Source: Marinilabiliaceae bacterium UBA5213 (lineage in GTDB: Bacteria > Bacteroidota > Bacteroidia > Bacteroidales > Marinilabiliaceae). Taken from it: DNA of 29,857 nucleotides. Location of the stretch: the NCBI GenBank assembly GCA_002412555.1, contig DHVH01000129.1:1-29857 (forward strand), in the 5' to 3' direction. Position 1 is the first letter of the stretch, and every line of letters begins with the position of its first letter. The notes below the pieces were generated by a model. That model worked only from the letters and a program-made list of their open reading frames with translations, ran no database searches and was not told the DNA's origin. Of the stretch, positions 17,478 to 25,904 are shown piece by piece. The position numbers and the translations under genes are program-made.

Positions 17478-19292
17478 TTACTTCAAAGCTTCAATTACAT
17501 CGAGATTCGTTTCCCGAATCCGCTTCTCGTCCATCTTAATGACCTTTCGGTCATACGTAATCAATCCGTTAACTTCCATTTCAACATCCGTTGTTTGCGT
17601 ATAAACAGCGGCCGAATATCCGGTTTTAATCAGTTTTTTTAGTTCTTGCGCATAACGGATATACTCATTGGTAACCTCTTCTGATGTCTTAAACTGAACG
17701 TAGCCCCAGTTGCGATCGGGTGCCCAAAGATGCTTTTCCAAAGCTAACCCTATTCCACCATACTCTCCCAGCACCGTGGCGCGCATAGCATCATAAAAAT
17801 ACAATTTAGGCTCGGGATAATTGTGTAAATCCAACATATCCCCAACGGGATAGTGATTACCACCACTGGCAGGATTAACAAGACGGGATGGATCATAAGC
17901 TTTAGTCCAATCTGAAATTTCTTCAGTTTTGAACTGACCCCATCTTTCATTAAAAGGAACCCAGACAGCGATACTGGGATACGAGTGCAGGTAGTCCATT
18001 ACTGCTTTCCACTCTTTCCTGAAAATGGCCTCCGATTCAGCAGTACGTTGAAACTCCACGCCATCAAAATACTTATCCATTTGCCAGTGAGGTTCCCCAT
18101 CGCCATTAGGCATATCCTGCCAAACCAAAATCCCTAACCGGTCGCAATGGGTGTACCATCTGGCAGGCTCAACCTTAACATGCTTCCGAATCATATTATA
18201 ACCAAAATCCTTGGTCTTTTGAATATCGTACTTTAAAGCTTCATCACTGGGAGCAGTGTACAAACCATCGGGCCACCATCCCTGATCAAGAAGCCCAAAA
18301 TGGAAAATATTTTGGTTATTCAACTGCAACCTGACAATTCCCTGTTCATCCTTAGCCATTGAAATTTTGCGCATGGCAAAATAACTACTCACCCGATCAA
18401 TTTCTTTACCATTTTTTAAAAGCGTCACCTCCATGTCGTACAAAAATGGTGAATCTGGCGTCCAGAGCTTTGGCTCATCTATATGAATTTCGATTGGCTG
18501 AGACGCTGAGGCGCGAGCACTTTTGATTATTTTACCATCCGCCTTTACTACAACCCTAACCACATCAGCATAGCTGCCTCCCAACACATTTGGCTCAACC
18601 GTGACCATTTTTTTATCGATATCGGGCGTTGTACGCAAACCAGCAATATATGACTGAGCAACAGGCTCCAACCAAACAGTTTGCCAAATGCCGGTTACTG
18701 GGGTGTACCAAATCGCCTCAGGTCTATTAACCTGTTTACCTCTGGGTTGAGGACCACTATTTGTAGGATCCCACACTTTTACGGTCAACTCCTGTCTGCC
18801 AGCTTTGTTTAGAAAAGGTGCAATGTCAAATGAAAAGGGCGTATAACCGCCTTCATGCGTTCCTACTTTGATATCATTCACCCAAACATCCGTTTTCCAA
18901 TCAACAGCGCCAAAATGCAATAAAACGCTCTTACCTTTCCAGCTTGACGGGACATCGAAAGATCGTTTATACCAGACAACATTTTCTTCTCCAACCCTTT
19001 TTTGTACGCCGCTTAAACTGGATTCAATGGCAAACGGAACCAGGATATCACCTTGGTATTCTACCGGTTGAGCATTTTTTAACGGTACAATAGCATACTG
19101 CCATAATCCGTTCAAGTTCTTCCATTCCTGACGTTCCATAATGGGACGCGGGTATTCAGGTAATACGTTTTTTGGATCGATTTTATCTGCCCATACCGTT
19201 TTTATATTATCACCGGCAGGCTTCCATTGAGCTTGACACACAATACCTAACATTAACAATGCAGATAACAACGACAAAGTTTTCCTTAACAT
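17478..19292 (-). CDS. GH2 family glycoside hydrolase, secreted
   Basis: A 604-residue protein with a Sec signal peptide (about 1-21, ending CQAQ). It has a sugar-binding jelly roll (about 45-210, VWYKRSFDVP, TDVWVNDIKVG), an immunoglobulin-like domain (about 215-310) and a TIM barrel (about 320-600). The acid/base is Glu449 in PFNERWG and the nucleophile is Glu510 in VLGEYGG. It is shorter than LacZ-type enzymes and has no C-terminal small domains. GH2 covers beta-galactosidase, beta-mannosidase, glucuronidase and some galactofuranosidases or arabinofuranosidases; specificity cannot be read by eye. It sits 21 bases after the aldose-epimerase gene and shares its operon, suggesting removal of a beta-linked or furanosyl decoration. 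Confidence 0.92.
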   Translation of the reverse strand: MLRKTLSLLSALLMLGIVCQAQWKPAGDNIKTVWADKIDPKNVLPEYPRPIMERQEWKNLNGLWQYAIVPLKNAQPVEYQGDILVPFAIESSLSGVQKRVGEENVVWYKRSFDVPSSWKGKSVLLHFGAVDWKTDVWVNDIKVGTHEGGYTPFSFDIAPFLNKAGRQELTVKVWDPTNSGPQPRGKQVNRPEAIWYTPVTGIWQTVWLEPVAQSYIAGLRTTPDIDKKMVTVEPNVLGGSYADVVRVVVKADGKIIKSARASASQPIEIHIDEPKLWTPDSPFLYDMEVTLLKNGKEIDRVSSYFAMRKISMAKDEQGIVRLQLNNQNIFHFGLLDQGWWPDGLYTAPSDEALKYDIQKTKDFGYNMIRKHVKVEPARWYTHCDRLGILVWQDMPNGDGEPHWQMDKYFDGVEFQRTAESEAIFRKEWKAVMDYLHSYPSIAVWVPFNERWGQFKTEEISDWTKAYDPSRLVNPASGGNHYPVGDMLDLHNYPEPKLYFYDAMRATVLGEYGGIGLALEKHLWAPDRNWGYVQFKTSEEVTNEYIRYAQELKKLIKTGYSAAVYTQTTDVEMEVNGLITYDRKVIKMDEKRIRETNLDVIEALK

Positions 19293-19313
19293 ATCAATAC
19301 GCTTTAAAATGTT

Positions 19314-20468
19314 TTACAATTCACTTATTACACCAAACCTATATTCCGAGACCGTTTGATACACCTCTCCGCTACCAAACAAAATCGAGGGGAACGAAGG
19401 TTGATTAGGGGCATCCGGAAAATGTTGGGTTTCCAAACAAAAGGAAGTACGAAAATCATCTTTAGCTCCAGACTTGAGCGTGTTTTGACTTTGCATAAAA
19501 TTACCTCCATAAAACTGCAAACCGGGTTCCTGGGTATAAACGGACATAACAATGCCAGATTTATCCCCCGTTATTTTCGCAACTAAGGTTAATTCGCTGT
19601 TGCTCTTGTTTAAGACAAAATTATGGTCATAGCCTTTTCCATGACTAAGTTGTATATGTGCAGTAGTGTCCAACCTGGCACCAATTTCAACAGGAGTTCT
19701 AAAATCAAAAGGAGTTCCTTCAACGGACAATAATTCGCCAAAAGGAATCAGTTCCTGATCAACAGGAGTAATAAAATCGGCATCCACCATTAAAACATGG
19801 TTGTTTATAGTACCGCTGCCTTCTCCATTTAAATTAAAAAAAGCATGGTTTGTAAGGTTAACCGGAGTTAATTGATCTGTTTGGGCATGGTATTCAATTT
19901 TAAGTCCATTATCTGCAGTTAAGGAGTAAACTACCCGGACTTCCAGATTTCCGGGAAACCCCTCTTCGCCATCAGGTGAGAAGTAATTCAAAACCAACGA
20001 AGAATCCGAAGTCTGTTCCGCATCCCAAACAACACCATGAAAGCCCTTTAAACCGCCATGCAAAGTGTTTGGGCCATTGTTTTGAGGAATTTGATACTCT
20101 TTTCCATCCACAGAAAAACGACCGTTGGCTATGCGGTTTCCAACCCGACCAATTAATGCACCAAAATAGGCTTCTGTAGAATTCTGGTATCCACTGAGAC
20201 TCTCTATTCCCAGAACCACATCAACAGGAAGGCCGCGTTTATCAGGCACAATTAGACTCACAACGCGTCCTCCATAATTGGTAATGGCTGCTTGCATCCC
20301 ATGATGGTTCATCAGATAAAACAAATCAGTTGGTTTCCCGTCAATGGTATCACGAAAGTGCTCCCGTTTGGGTAATAATTCAGAGTACTCAGCACTCTTT
20401 TTTTCTTTTGGCTGGCATCCCATTGCTAATACCAGTCCCAATAATACATACAATTCCTTACGTCTCAT
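19314..20468 (-). CDS. galM: Aldose 1-epimerase (GalM family), predicted lipoprotein
   Basis: A 384-residue mutarotase with lipobox AMGC (Cys18), so it is exported, unlike the cytoplasmic GalM of enterobacteria. The beta-supersandwich active-site residues are present: His137 in LHGG, catalytic acid His208 in LTNHAFFNL, Asp281 in YDHNF, and catalytic base Glu346 in LETQHFPD. It interconverts alpha and beta anomers of hexoses such as galactose or glucose. It lies between a GH43 and a GH2 gene with gaps of 37 and 21 bases, so it likely processes the monosaccharide those enzymes release. That hints at galactose or another non-mannose side-chain sugar. Confidence 0.93.
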   Translation of the reverse strand: MRRKELYVLLGLVLAMGCQPKEKKSAEYSELLPKREHFRDTIDGKPTDLFYLMNHHGMQAAITNYGGRVVSLIVPDKRGLPVDVVLGIESLSGYQNSTEAYFGALIGRVGNRIANGRFSVDGKEYQIPQNNGPNTLHGGLKGFHGVVWDAEQTSDSSLVLNYFSPDGEEGFPGNLEVRVVYSLTADNGLKIEYHAQTDQLTPVNLTNHAFFNLNGEGSGTINNHVLMVDADFITPVDQELIPFGELLSVEGTPFDFRTPVEIGARLDTTAHIQLSHGKGYDHNFVLNKSNSELTLVAKITGDKSGIVMSVYTQEPGLQFYGGNFMQSQNTLKSGAKDDFRTSFCLETQHFPDAPNQPSFPSILFGSGEVYQTVSEYRFGVISEL

Positions 20469-20505
20469 CCTTATATCGTTTAGTTATGTTATCGACCTCA
20501 ATCTT

Positions 20506-21531
20506 TTAATGCCATACAGGTCTTTCCAGATCCTTGATTCCCGCAGTGCTACCTTCAACTTCTGGCCATCCTTCATTCCAATTCACACGATCCAACAATA
20601 ATACCCTGCCTTCAGGTTTTTTCAGATCCACAGCATGGTATAGTAACCAATCATGACCTTCATCATCCGTTACTATTTCCGAATTATGACCAGTTCCTAC
20701 AAAACGGTTATTGCCGCGTATGAGTAGTTCATGGTGGTTGTCCATCATACTTCTGCCCTCTTTATCAAAATAAGGTCCCATTAAAGCCTCAGATCGTCCG
20801 ACAACTGTTGTATAGGTACTGTTGACTCCTTCGCAGCAGGAGCCAATTGAAGCAAACATGTAATAGTAATCATCCTTCTTGTGAATATAAACGCCTTCGT
20901 ATGCAGTACCTGCAACACGTAATTTTTCAGCTTCAGGTTTCAGAGCCAAACCGTCATCGGTAAGTTCAATGGCATAAATGCCCCTGAAACTTCCCCAAAA
21001 AAGATATTTTTTATCGTCTTCTTCAATATAAAATGGGTCTATTGAATTCTGAACCTCAATTTCATTGCTCCTGAAAAGCTTTCCCTTATCAATAAAAGGC
21101 CCATCAGGTGCATCACTGGTAGCTACCCCTATGCCGCAAGTCCACTCCCCACCCCAAACTGACATAGAATAGTACAGCACATACTGCTCGTCAATATAAT
21201 TGATATCCGGCGCCCACAAACCGCCATTGGGTTCAAAATCAGGACGTGAAGCTTCGGCAAAAGCAGTCCCTACAAATTGCCAATCCACCAGATTTTCTGA
21301 CTTAAGAATGGGCATATTCCTAACATCTTCAGTTGCATATAAATAAAAGTGGCCATCCTCAGCCCGGATGACTGTCGGATCGGGAAGGCTGCGGTTCACA
21401 ACAGGATTATTATAAAGTAAAGCGCTTTGATCATCCTGATTTTTTTCATTTTTTTCGTCATCGGACTTCTTGCAGGAACATCCGGCAATCAGGAGAATTC
21501 CTGCAAAAAAGCTTGTTAGCAATTTCTTCAT
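20506..21531 (-). CDS. GH43 beta-propeller glycosidase, lipoprotein
   Basis: A 341-residue protein with lipobox IAGC (Cys18) and a charged linker rich in Lys, Asp, Glu and Asn (21-36). GH43 residues are visible: base Asp51 in LPDPTVI, modulator Asp165 in SIDPFYI and acid Glu212 in AYEGVYI, followed by the FASIGSCCEG strand. This fits the arabinanase/arabinofuranosidase/xylosidase-like branch of the family. It is distinct from the other GH43 at 14010, and the two probably act on different linkages. It is the first gene of the second - strand block, after a 586-bp gap likely to hold its promoter. Exact substrate unknown. Confidence 0.9.
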   Translation of the reverse strand: MKKLLTSFFAGILLIAGCSCKKSDDEKNEKNQDDQSALLYNNPVVNRSLPDPTVIRAEDGHFYLYATEDVRNMPILKSENLVDWQFVGTAFAEASRPDFEPNGGLWAPDINYIDEQYVLYYSMSVWGGEWTCGIGVATSDAPDGPFIDKGKLFRSNEIEVQNSIDPFYIEEDDKKYLFWGSFRGIYAIELTDDGLALKPEAEKLRVAGTAYEGVYIHKKDDYYYMFASIGSCCEGVNSTYTTVVGRSEALMGPYFDKEGRSMMDNHHELLIRGNNRFVGTGHNSEIVTDDEGHDWLLYHAVDLKKPEGRVLLLDRVNWNEGWPEVEGSTAGIKDLERPVWH

Positions 21532-22117
21532 GTTTTTCTGTTAAAAAATTAATATTAAACGGTCTTAGTTCCTCCATTTGGAACACCAACATTTTGCATC
21601 AAACAATAAGTCTCAGCAAAAGATGAACGTTGTAGATTTTATAACTAAAACGCGAAGCTAAATATGGCATAATTTTTAAGTGTTTAATGCAATGTTTTAC
21701 CCAATAAATACCACATTTGAGGCATTGCAATGACCTATTTACTTTCTATATATTTTAATGCCCCTTTGTGGCATTTCACTTTCACAAAAAAGGCTGTCAG
21801 CAAAGGGAAAGCATACCAGTCAAAATAACCAGCAGTCAGCCGGCTTAACCAAAAGCATAGGAATCCAACCGCATGAGTGGAGGAATATCTGCTCTGCCCA
21901 AAACACCAACAATCACCAGACCCGAAATCACATTGCCTCGTTCCGGGGGGGGGAATAGTAATTCCTATGACGAAAGAAAAAACTCAAATATGTCTATTAA
22001 ATATTCTACCAGGTGATATCCGAAAATTTCATGATAACCACCTGGTAGAAATTAAAACCCTCTTATGCTGTATGTATCTTCGTCATACACATTTAATCGT
22101 TAGATTTGAATAAGCAT
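21532..22117. other. 586-bp intergenic region between LamG/T9SS gene and GH43 gene
   Basis: No credible gene on either strand. It holds the probable LamG terminator (22004-22050), a run of nine G (21945-21953), a 10-bp perfect palindrome CATTGCAATG (21723-21732), and a short hairpin with 6-bp arms (21757-21762 with 21770-21775). The AT-rich 21541-21760 part is where a promoter for the GH43-GalM-GH2-GH92-GH43 block would lie, but I see no good TAnnTTTG on the - strand. Confidence 0.6.
22004..22050 (-). terminator. Hairpin downstream of LamG/T9SS gene
   Basis: 12 bp of perfect stem (22004-22015 with 22039-22050), extended by 4 more pairs inside, lies about 70 bases past the LamG stop. On the - strand it is followed by TATTTAATAGACATATTT, which is U-rich but broken. 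It probably ends the susD-to-LamG transcript. Confidence 0.55.
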
Positions 22118-23092
22118 TTATCGCTTAATAAACTTAACCGGAAACTGTTTGTGTCCAAAATCAAAAACCACTACATAAAATCCTGCAGAAAAACTACTTG
22201 CGTTGATGCTTTTTTGAGAGGCAGGGTCGATTAAACCACTGTATACGACCTGTCCTAAAGCGTTGAAGACATTGAATTCAGCAGCTTTGTTTTCATAGTT
22301 GCTGACAATCAACTCAGAACTTGAAGCGCTGAAAATGGCTTCTGCATTTATACGGCTCTCAGCACTGCCACCTATACTGGTAGTAGTTGCCCATGCAACT
22401 CCGCTATTGAGTGTCCCTGGATAATTGTCTGCAAAATCAGCAATGGTGCTGCCGCTTCCCTCGTCCATTTTCCAATTGGCCAACAGCTCTGCATCAGCAG
22501 TTGTCAGATAAGCATCTTTATTATCAGCAATTTGCTGTTCGGTCCGAGCCACATTCCATATGCGACAATCTGCAAGAAAACCTGACATCCGACGGTTCGT
22601 CCACATTGAACCTTCTCCAAAAATCAAAACTTGCTGAGAAACATTTGGCAAGCCTACCAAAGTTTTAGAACTCACCAAATCACCATTAACATAAAGGCTC
22701 AAATCTAAACCATTCACAACAGCAGCTAAATGCGTCCAAGTGTCGAGAACCAGATCATCCGGGCCATCAATAGCCACCCATCCTGTCGCTGTCCCAATGC
22801 TGAAGCGTGGTGCGCGACGGTCTCCATCTTCACTTGTTCTAAAGACGAAACCTTGCTCCCCGTTATCCCATCCCTCATTGGCTACAAAGTAGTTATCGCC
22901 TTCAAAGTTTTGGATGTTCACCCACAGCTCTACTGTAAAGGCCGAGTAATTGAGTTGATCCAGTACCCCAACCTCAGCGTAGCTCTCTTGGTTGGTTGCA
23001 TCAAAAACCAAATAGCTATCCATCTGGGCGGTAGCTAATTGATAAGGCAATAAAGCCATTACAACAAAAATAGTAAAAATCACTTTTTTCAT
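22118..23092 (-). CDS. Secreted LamG/concanavalin-like lectin with T9SS sorting domain
   Basis: A 324-residue protein: signal peptide (1-23, ending ATAQ), LamG-type jelly roll (about 27-210; YSAFTVELWVN, WTHLAAVVNGLDLSLYVNG, ADCRIWNVARTEQQI, LLANWKMDEGSG) and a type A T9SS sorting domain (about 255-324, ending FPVKFIKR). No catalytic residues are recognised, so it is probably a surface carbohydrate-binding protein. It is 134 bases downstream of GH125 and is the last gene before a terminator-like hairpin and a long gap, which makes it the likely end of the susD-led transcript. Its ligand is unknown; mannan is the contextual guess. Confidence 0.87.
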   Translation of the reverse strand: MKKVIFTIFVVMALLPYQLATAQMDSYLVFDATNQESYAEVGVLDQLNYSAFTVELWVNIQNFEGDNYFVANEGWDNGEQGFVFRTSEDGDRRAPRFSIGTATGWVAIDGPDDLVLDTWTHLAAVVNGLDLSLYVNGDLVSSKTLVGLPNVSQQVLIFGEGSMWTNRRMSGFLADCRIWNVARTEQQIADNKDAYLTTADAELLANWKMDEGSGSTIADFADNYPGTLNSGVAWATTTSIGGSAESRINAEAIFSASSSELIVSNYENKAAEFNVFNALGQVVYSGLIDPASQKSINASSFSAGFYVVVFDFGHKQFPVKFIKR

Positions 23093-23226
23093 AATCTTTC
23101 ATTTAAATTAAAAAATAAAAAGCAGCCCTATTCATTCAAAAAAAACACGCATAAAAAAAGCTTTCCTTCACCACCTAAACATTCAATCAAAAAAACTGAT
23201 TATTAATGGATGCCAGATTTTCTCCA

Positions 23227-24666
23227 CTACTTAAGCACCAGTAAATCCTCTTTCCCCTTTTCTACCACGTTAATAATCAGTTCTCCGAAAAGAGTGTTGG
23301 CCCATGCAAACCATGAACGGGTAAAATTGGTGGGATCGTCCTTGTGAAAAGTTTCATGCATAAATCCTGTATCAGCATCTGTATCTCTTAGCGTCTTTAT
23401 ACACCATTTTATTTCCTGATCGCTGTCACTGGTCATGGCCCTCATTATTATACTCATAGGCCATACCATGTCATAAGCTACATGAGGTCCTCCAATACCT
23501 TCAGCTGCTTTCCCTTTAAAGAAGTAGGGGTTATCCTCACTCCATACAAGCTTTCGCGTATTTTGGTAGATGGGATCGCTCCTTTTTACTGAACCTAGGT
23601 AAGGCAGGGACAATAGGCTGGGAATATTTGCATCATCCATAAACGTATGATTACCAAAGCCATCCACTTCAAAAGCAAATACTTTACCATATTTAGGATG
23701 CTCCACAATACCATATTGTTGAACTGCCTCTTCAACTTCCTTAGCCAATTGACGGCATTTTTTAGCCAAAGTCAAATCGCCGATAACTGTTTCACAGATT
23801 TCAGCTATTTGTTGCAAGGATACAACTGCAAAAAGGTTGGAAGGAATTAGAAAACCATAAGTTGTCGCATCATCAGACGGACGAAATGCTGAATTAATCA
23901 GACCTACTGGTCTCAATGGTTGGCCATAACCCAAATTTGACAAGGTATCCAATTGGCGAGGAGTTGCTCTTTGGAAAACATAAGGTCCCAAGCCATCTTT
24001 TCGCTGCTGTACAACGAAGGTATCATAGATAAGTTGAGCTGCACGTTGACAGTCTTTATCAAAAATACCGGCGTCCTTCGTCGTTTTCCAATAATTATGG
24101 GCCAAACGAACAGTGTAACACAAGGAATCAATTTCCCACTTGCGTTCATGAAGCTCAGGCTTCATATCCGTCATATCCGTCATCCATTCACCCTGCTCAG
24201 GTTCTTTATTAAAGGCATTGGCATAGGGATCAATTAAAACGCATTTGGTCTGGCGATTAACCAGGCCTTCCACCATTTTCTTCAACTCTTTGTCTTCATT
24301 TAACAAGGGCATGTAGGGCCAAACCTGAGCAGTTGAATCACGCAACCACATGGCATGAATGTCTCCGGTAATCACAAAAGTATCAGGTTTACCATTAATT
24401 ATTGAGTACTCAACGGTTGTATCCAGGGTGTTCGGAAAACAATTTTCAAACATCCACGCCAATTTGGGATCTGCAATTTTCTTTTTAGTTTTTCGGATAG
24501 CAGCTTCAACGGCTTTGGAAGTAAAGTTTCGTTGGCTTTCAATGGGACGATTCGTCACATAGGAAATAGCACTTCCTTTCAGTGCAGATGAATATAAAGG
24601 CCCGGACAATGAAAGGCCCGCTATGGCAATTCCTCCTTTTTTAATAAAATCTCTTCTTGAAGTCAT
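23227..24666 (-). CDS. GH125 exo-alpha-1,6-mannosidase with Tat signal
   Basis: A 479-residue protein beginning MTSRRDFIKKGG, a Tat motif followed by a hydrophobic segment. The open frame extends to 24819, but those extra codons overlap the GH76 gene upstream, so the start at 24666 is preferred (13 bases after the GH76 stop). GH125 landmarks are HAMWLRDSTAQVWPY (104-118), EIDSLCYTVRL with the probable acid Asp180, DDATTYGFLIPSN (265-277) and GFMHETFHKDDP with the probable base Glu438. GH125 enzymes are inverting, metal-independent exo-enzymes that remove alpha-1,6-linked mannose from oligosaccharide ends. Location should be periplasmic, finishing the products that the GH76 enzymes and the SusCD system deliver. 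Confidence 0.94.
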   Translation of the reverse strand: MTSRRDFIKKGGIAIAGLSLSGPLYSSALKGSAISYVTNRPIESQRNFTSKAVEAAIRKTKKKIADPKLAWMFENCFPNTLDTTVEYSIINGKPDTFVITGDIHAMWLRDSTAQVWPYMPLLNEDKELKKMVEGLVNRQTKCVLIDPYANAFNKEPEQGEWMTDMTDMKPELHERKWEIDSLCYTVRLAHNYWKTTKDAGIFDKDCQRAAQLIYDTFVVQQRKDGLGPYVFQRATPRQLDTLSNLGYGQPLRPVGLINSAFRPSDDATTYGFLIPSNLFAVVSLQQIAEICETVIGDLTLAKKCRQLAKEVEEAVQQYGIVEHPKYGKVFAFEVDGFGNHTFMDDANIPSLLSLPYLGSVKRSDPIYQNTRKLVWSEDNPYFFKGKAAEGIGGPHVAYDMVWPMSIIMRAMTSDSDQEIKWCIKTLRDTDADTGFMHETFHKDDPTNFTRSWFAWANTLFGELIINVVEKGKEDLLVLK

Positions 24667-24679
24667 AAGTGTTTTTGTT

Positions 24680-25873
24680 TTATAGTTGTGACATTGTTGC
24701 AAAAAACTCCACCATGGCAGCCTGATCCAATAACCATTTATTCTCGTTATTGCCTTTGCCAATCCAACCCCTGCTAAATAAACCATTCGAATCCCGAACA
24801 TCCTTCCATAAATAGTCAAGGTTGTCTCTAAAAATATTAATATAGAGGGGGTTATTATTCAATCGATAAAGTTCTGTGTAACCACGAAACATGATGACGT
24901 TGAACCAATTATCTGAAGATCTAAACAGGCGGATACTTTTGCCCTGAGGAGTAGTAAAGTCATGAGTGAAATAATAAGCAGCAGATTCAGCAATCTTCTC
25001 TGCCTCCTTTAAATAGATATCATCTTCGGTAATTTTGTAAATAAGAGCAGCCGCCTGCAACATTTGACCTGTATTGTAGGTAAATTTCCGTTTATCTAAC
25101 TCTCCACCAATGGAAATATTATCAAAATACAGAAAGTCAGATGGATCCTGAAGGTATGATTGAGTCCAATTATACAGTTTCATTCCCCATGAAAAATAGG
25201 AGCTCTCTTTTGTTACCTCATAAAGCTTTAGTCCAAGCACAGCAGCAGGGGCATTTGAACAAGTGTTCTTTGAAAGTTTTCTCTGTTCACACCAATAAAT
25301 TCCTCCACCCGCTTTTTCATCCCAACCACTCAGAATAAACTCCCAAAGCAATATTGATTTTTGAAGAAATGCTTCATTGCCTGTTAAGGTATAAGCATCC
25401 AAAAAATCCAAGGCCAACCAAATATTATCATCATAAAAACGATCACTTTTCCCGGCCTGTACTATGTAGGATTGATAACACGCAGGCATGCGGGTCTCAT
25501 CAAAATAGTTCTCCAGCCCGGGAAGAATTACTTCCTTAAGCATTGCTTCATATTCTGAATCACCGGTGGCATGCAGCATGGCATTAACAGACGAAAATAG
25601 ACCGGATGTAGGCCAAAGGTAGGCAACACGTTTGCCCTTCAAAGTGTCCACATCCGCAAGGTAGGTCACCCTGTTGTTCTCCTGATAGGGATAAGTTTCA
25701 TTAAATAAATTCTCATACCCCGCATCATAATGTTCATAGACACTGTTTAAAGTTTGCCGGGCTCTGGCCAAATTATCAGCCTCAACAGAATTATTACAGC
25801 CTGTAAGCAACTGAAATACAATCACCAAAAGCCAGATTGTACATCCTCTCCATATACAACTTCCCAAACCCAT
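24680..25873 (-). CDS. GH76 alpha-1,6-mannanase lipoprotein
   Basis: A 397-residue protein with lipobox LTGC (Cys26) after an n-region that holds two further Cys. The GH76 (alpha/alpha)6 fold shows the Asp pair in RFYDDNIWLAL (Asp148-Asp149), plus GGGIYWCEQ, NTCSNAPAAVLG and NTGQMLQAA. It closely resembles the GH76 at 7813-9024, including these signature segments, but lacks the acidic linker after the lipid Cys, which may mean a periplasm-facing rather than a surface enzyme. It sits 31 bases after another GH76 gene and 13 bases before GH125, in one tight operon. Expected to cut alpha-1,6-mannan chains or oligosaccharides. Confidence 0.93.
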   Translation of the reverse strand: MGLGSCIWRGCTIWLLVIVFQLLTGCNNSVEADNLARARQTLNSVYEHYDAGYENLFNETYPYQENNRVTYLADVDTLKGKRVAYLWPTSGLFSSVNAMLHATGDSEYEAMLKEVILPGLENYFDETRMPACYQSYIVQAGKSDRFYDDNIWLALDFLDAYTLTGNEAFLQKSILLWEFILSGWDEKAGGGIYWCEQRKLSKNTCSNAPAAVLGLKLYEVTKESSYFSWGMKLYNWTQSYLQDPSDFLYFDNISIGGELDKRKFTYNTGQMLQAAALIYKITEDDIYLKEAEKIAESAAYYFTHDFTTPQGKSIRLFRSSDNWFNVIMFRGYTELYRLNNNPLYINIFRDNLDYLWKDVRDSNGLFSRGWIGKGNNENKWLLDQAAMVEFFATMSQL

Positions 25874-25904
25874 TCTACTTAAATTTTAGTTAAACACAAT
25901 GCTC

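Noticed and set aside
21758..22113. Short + strand frames in the 586-bp gap
   Set aside because: No signal peptide or recognisable domain; they run through the G9 tract and the terminator hairpin.
24667..24819. N-terminal extension of the GH125 reading frame
   Set aside because: It overlaps the end of the GH76 gene, and the internal ATG at 24666 starts with a clear Tat signal.
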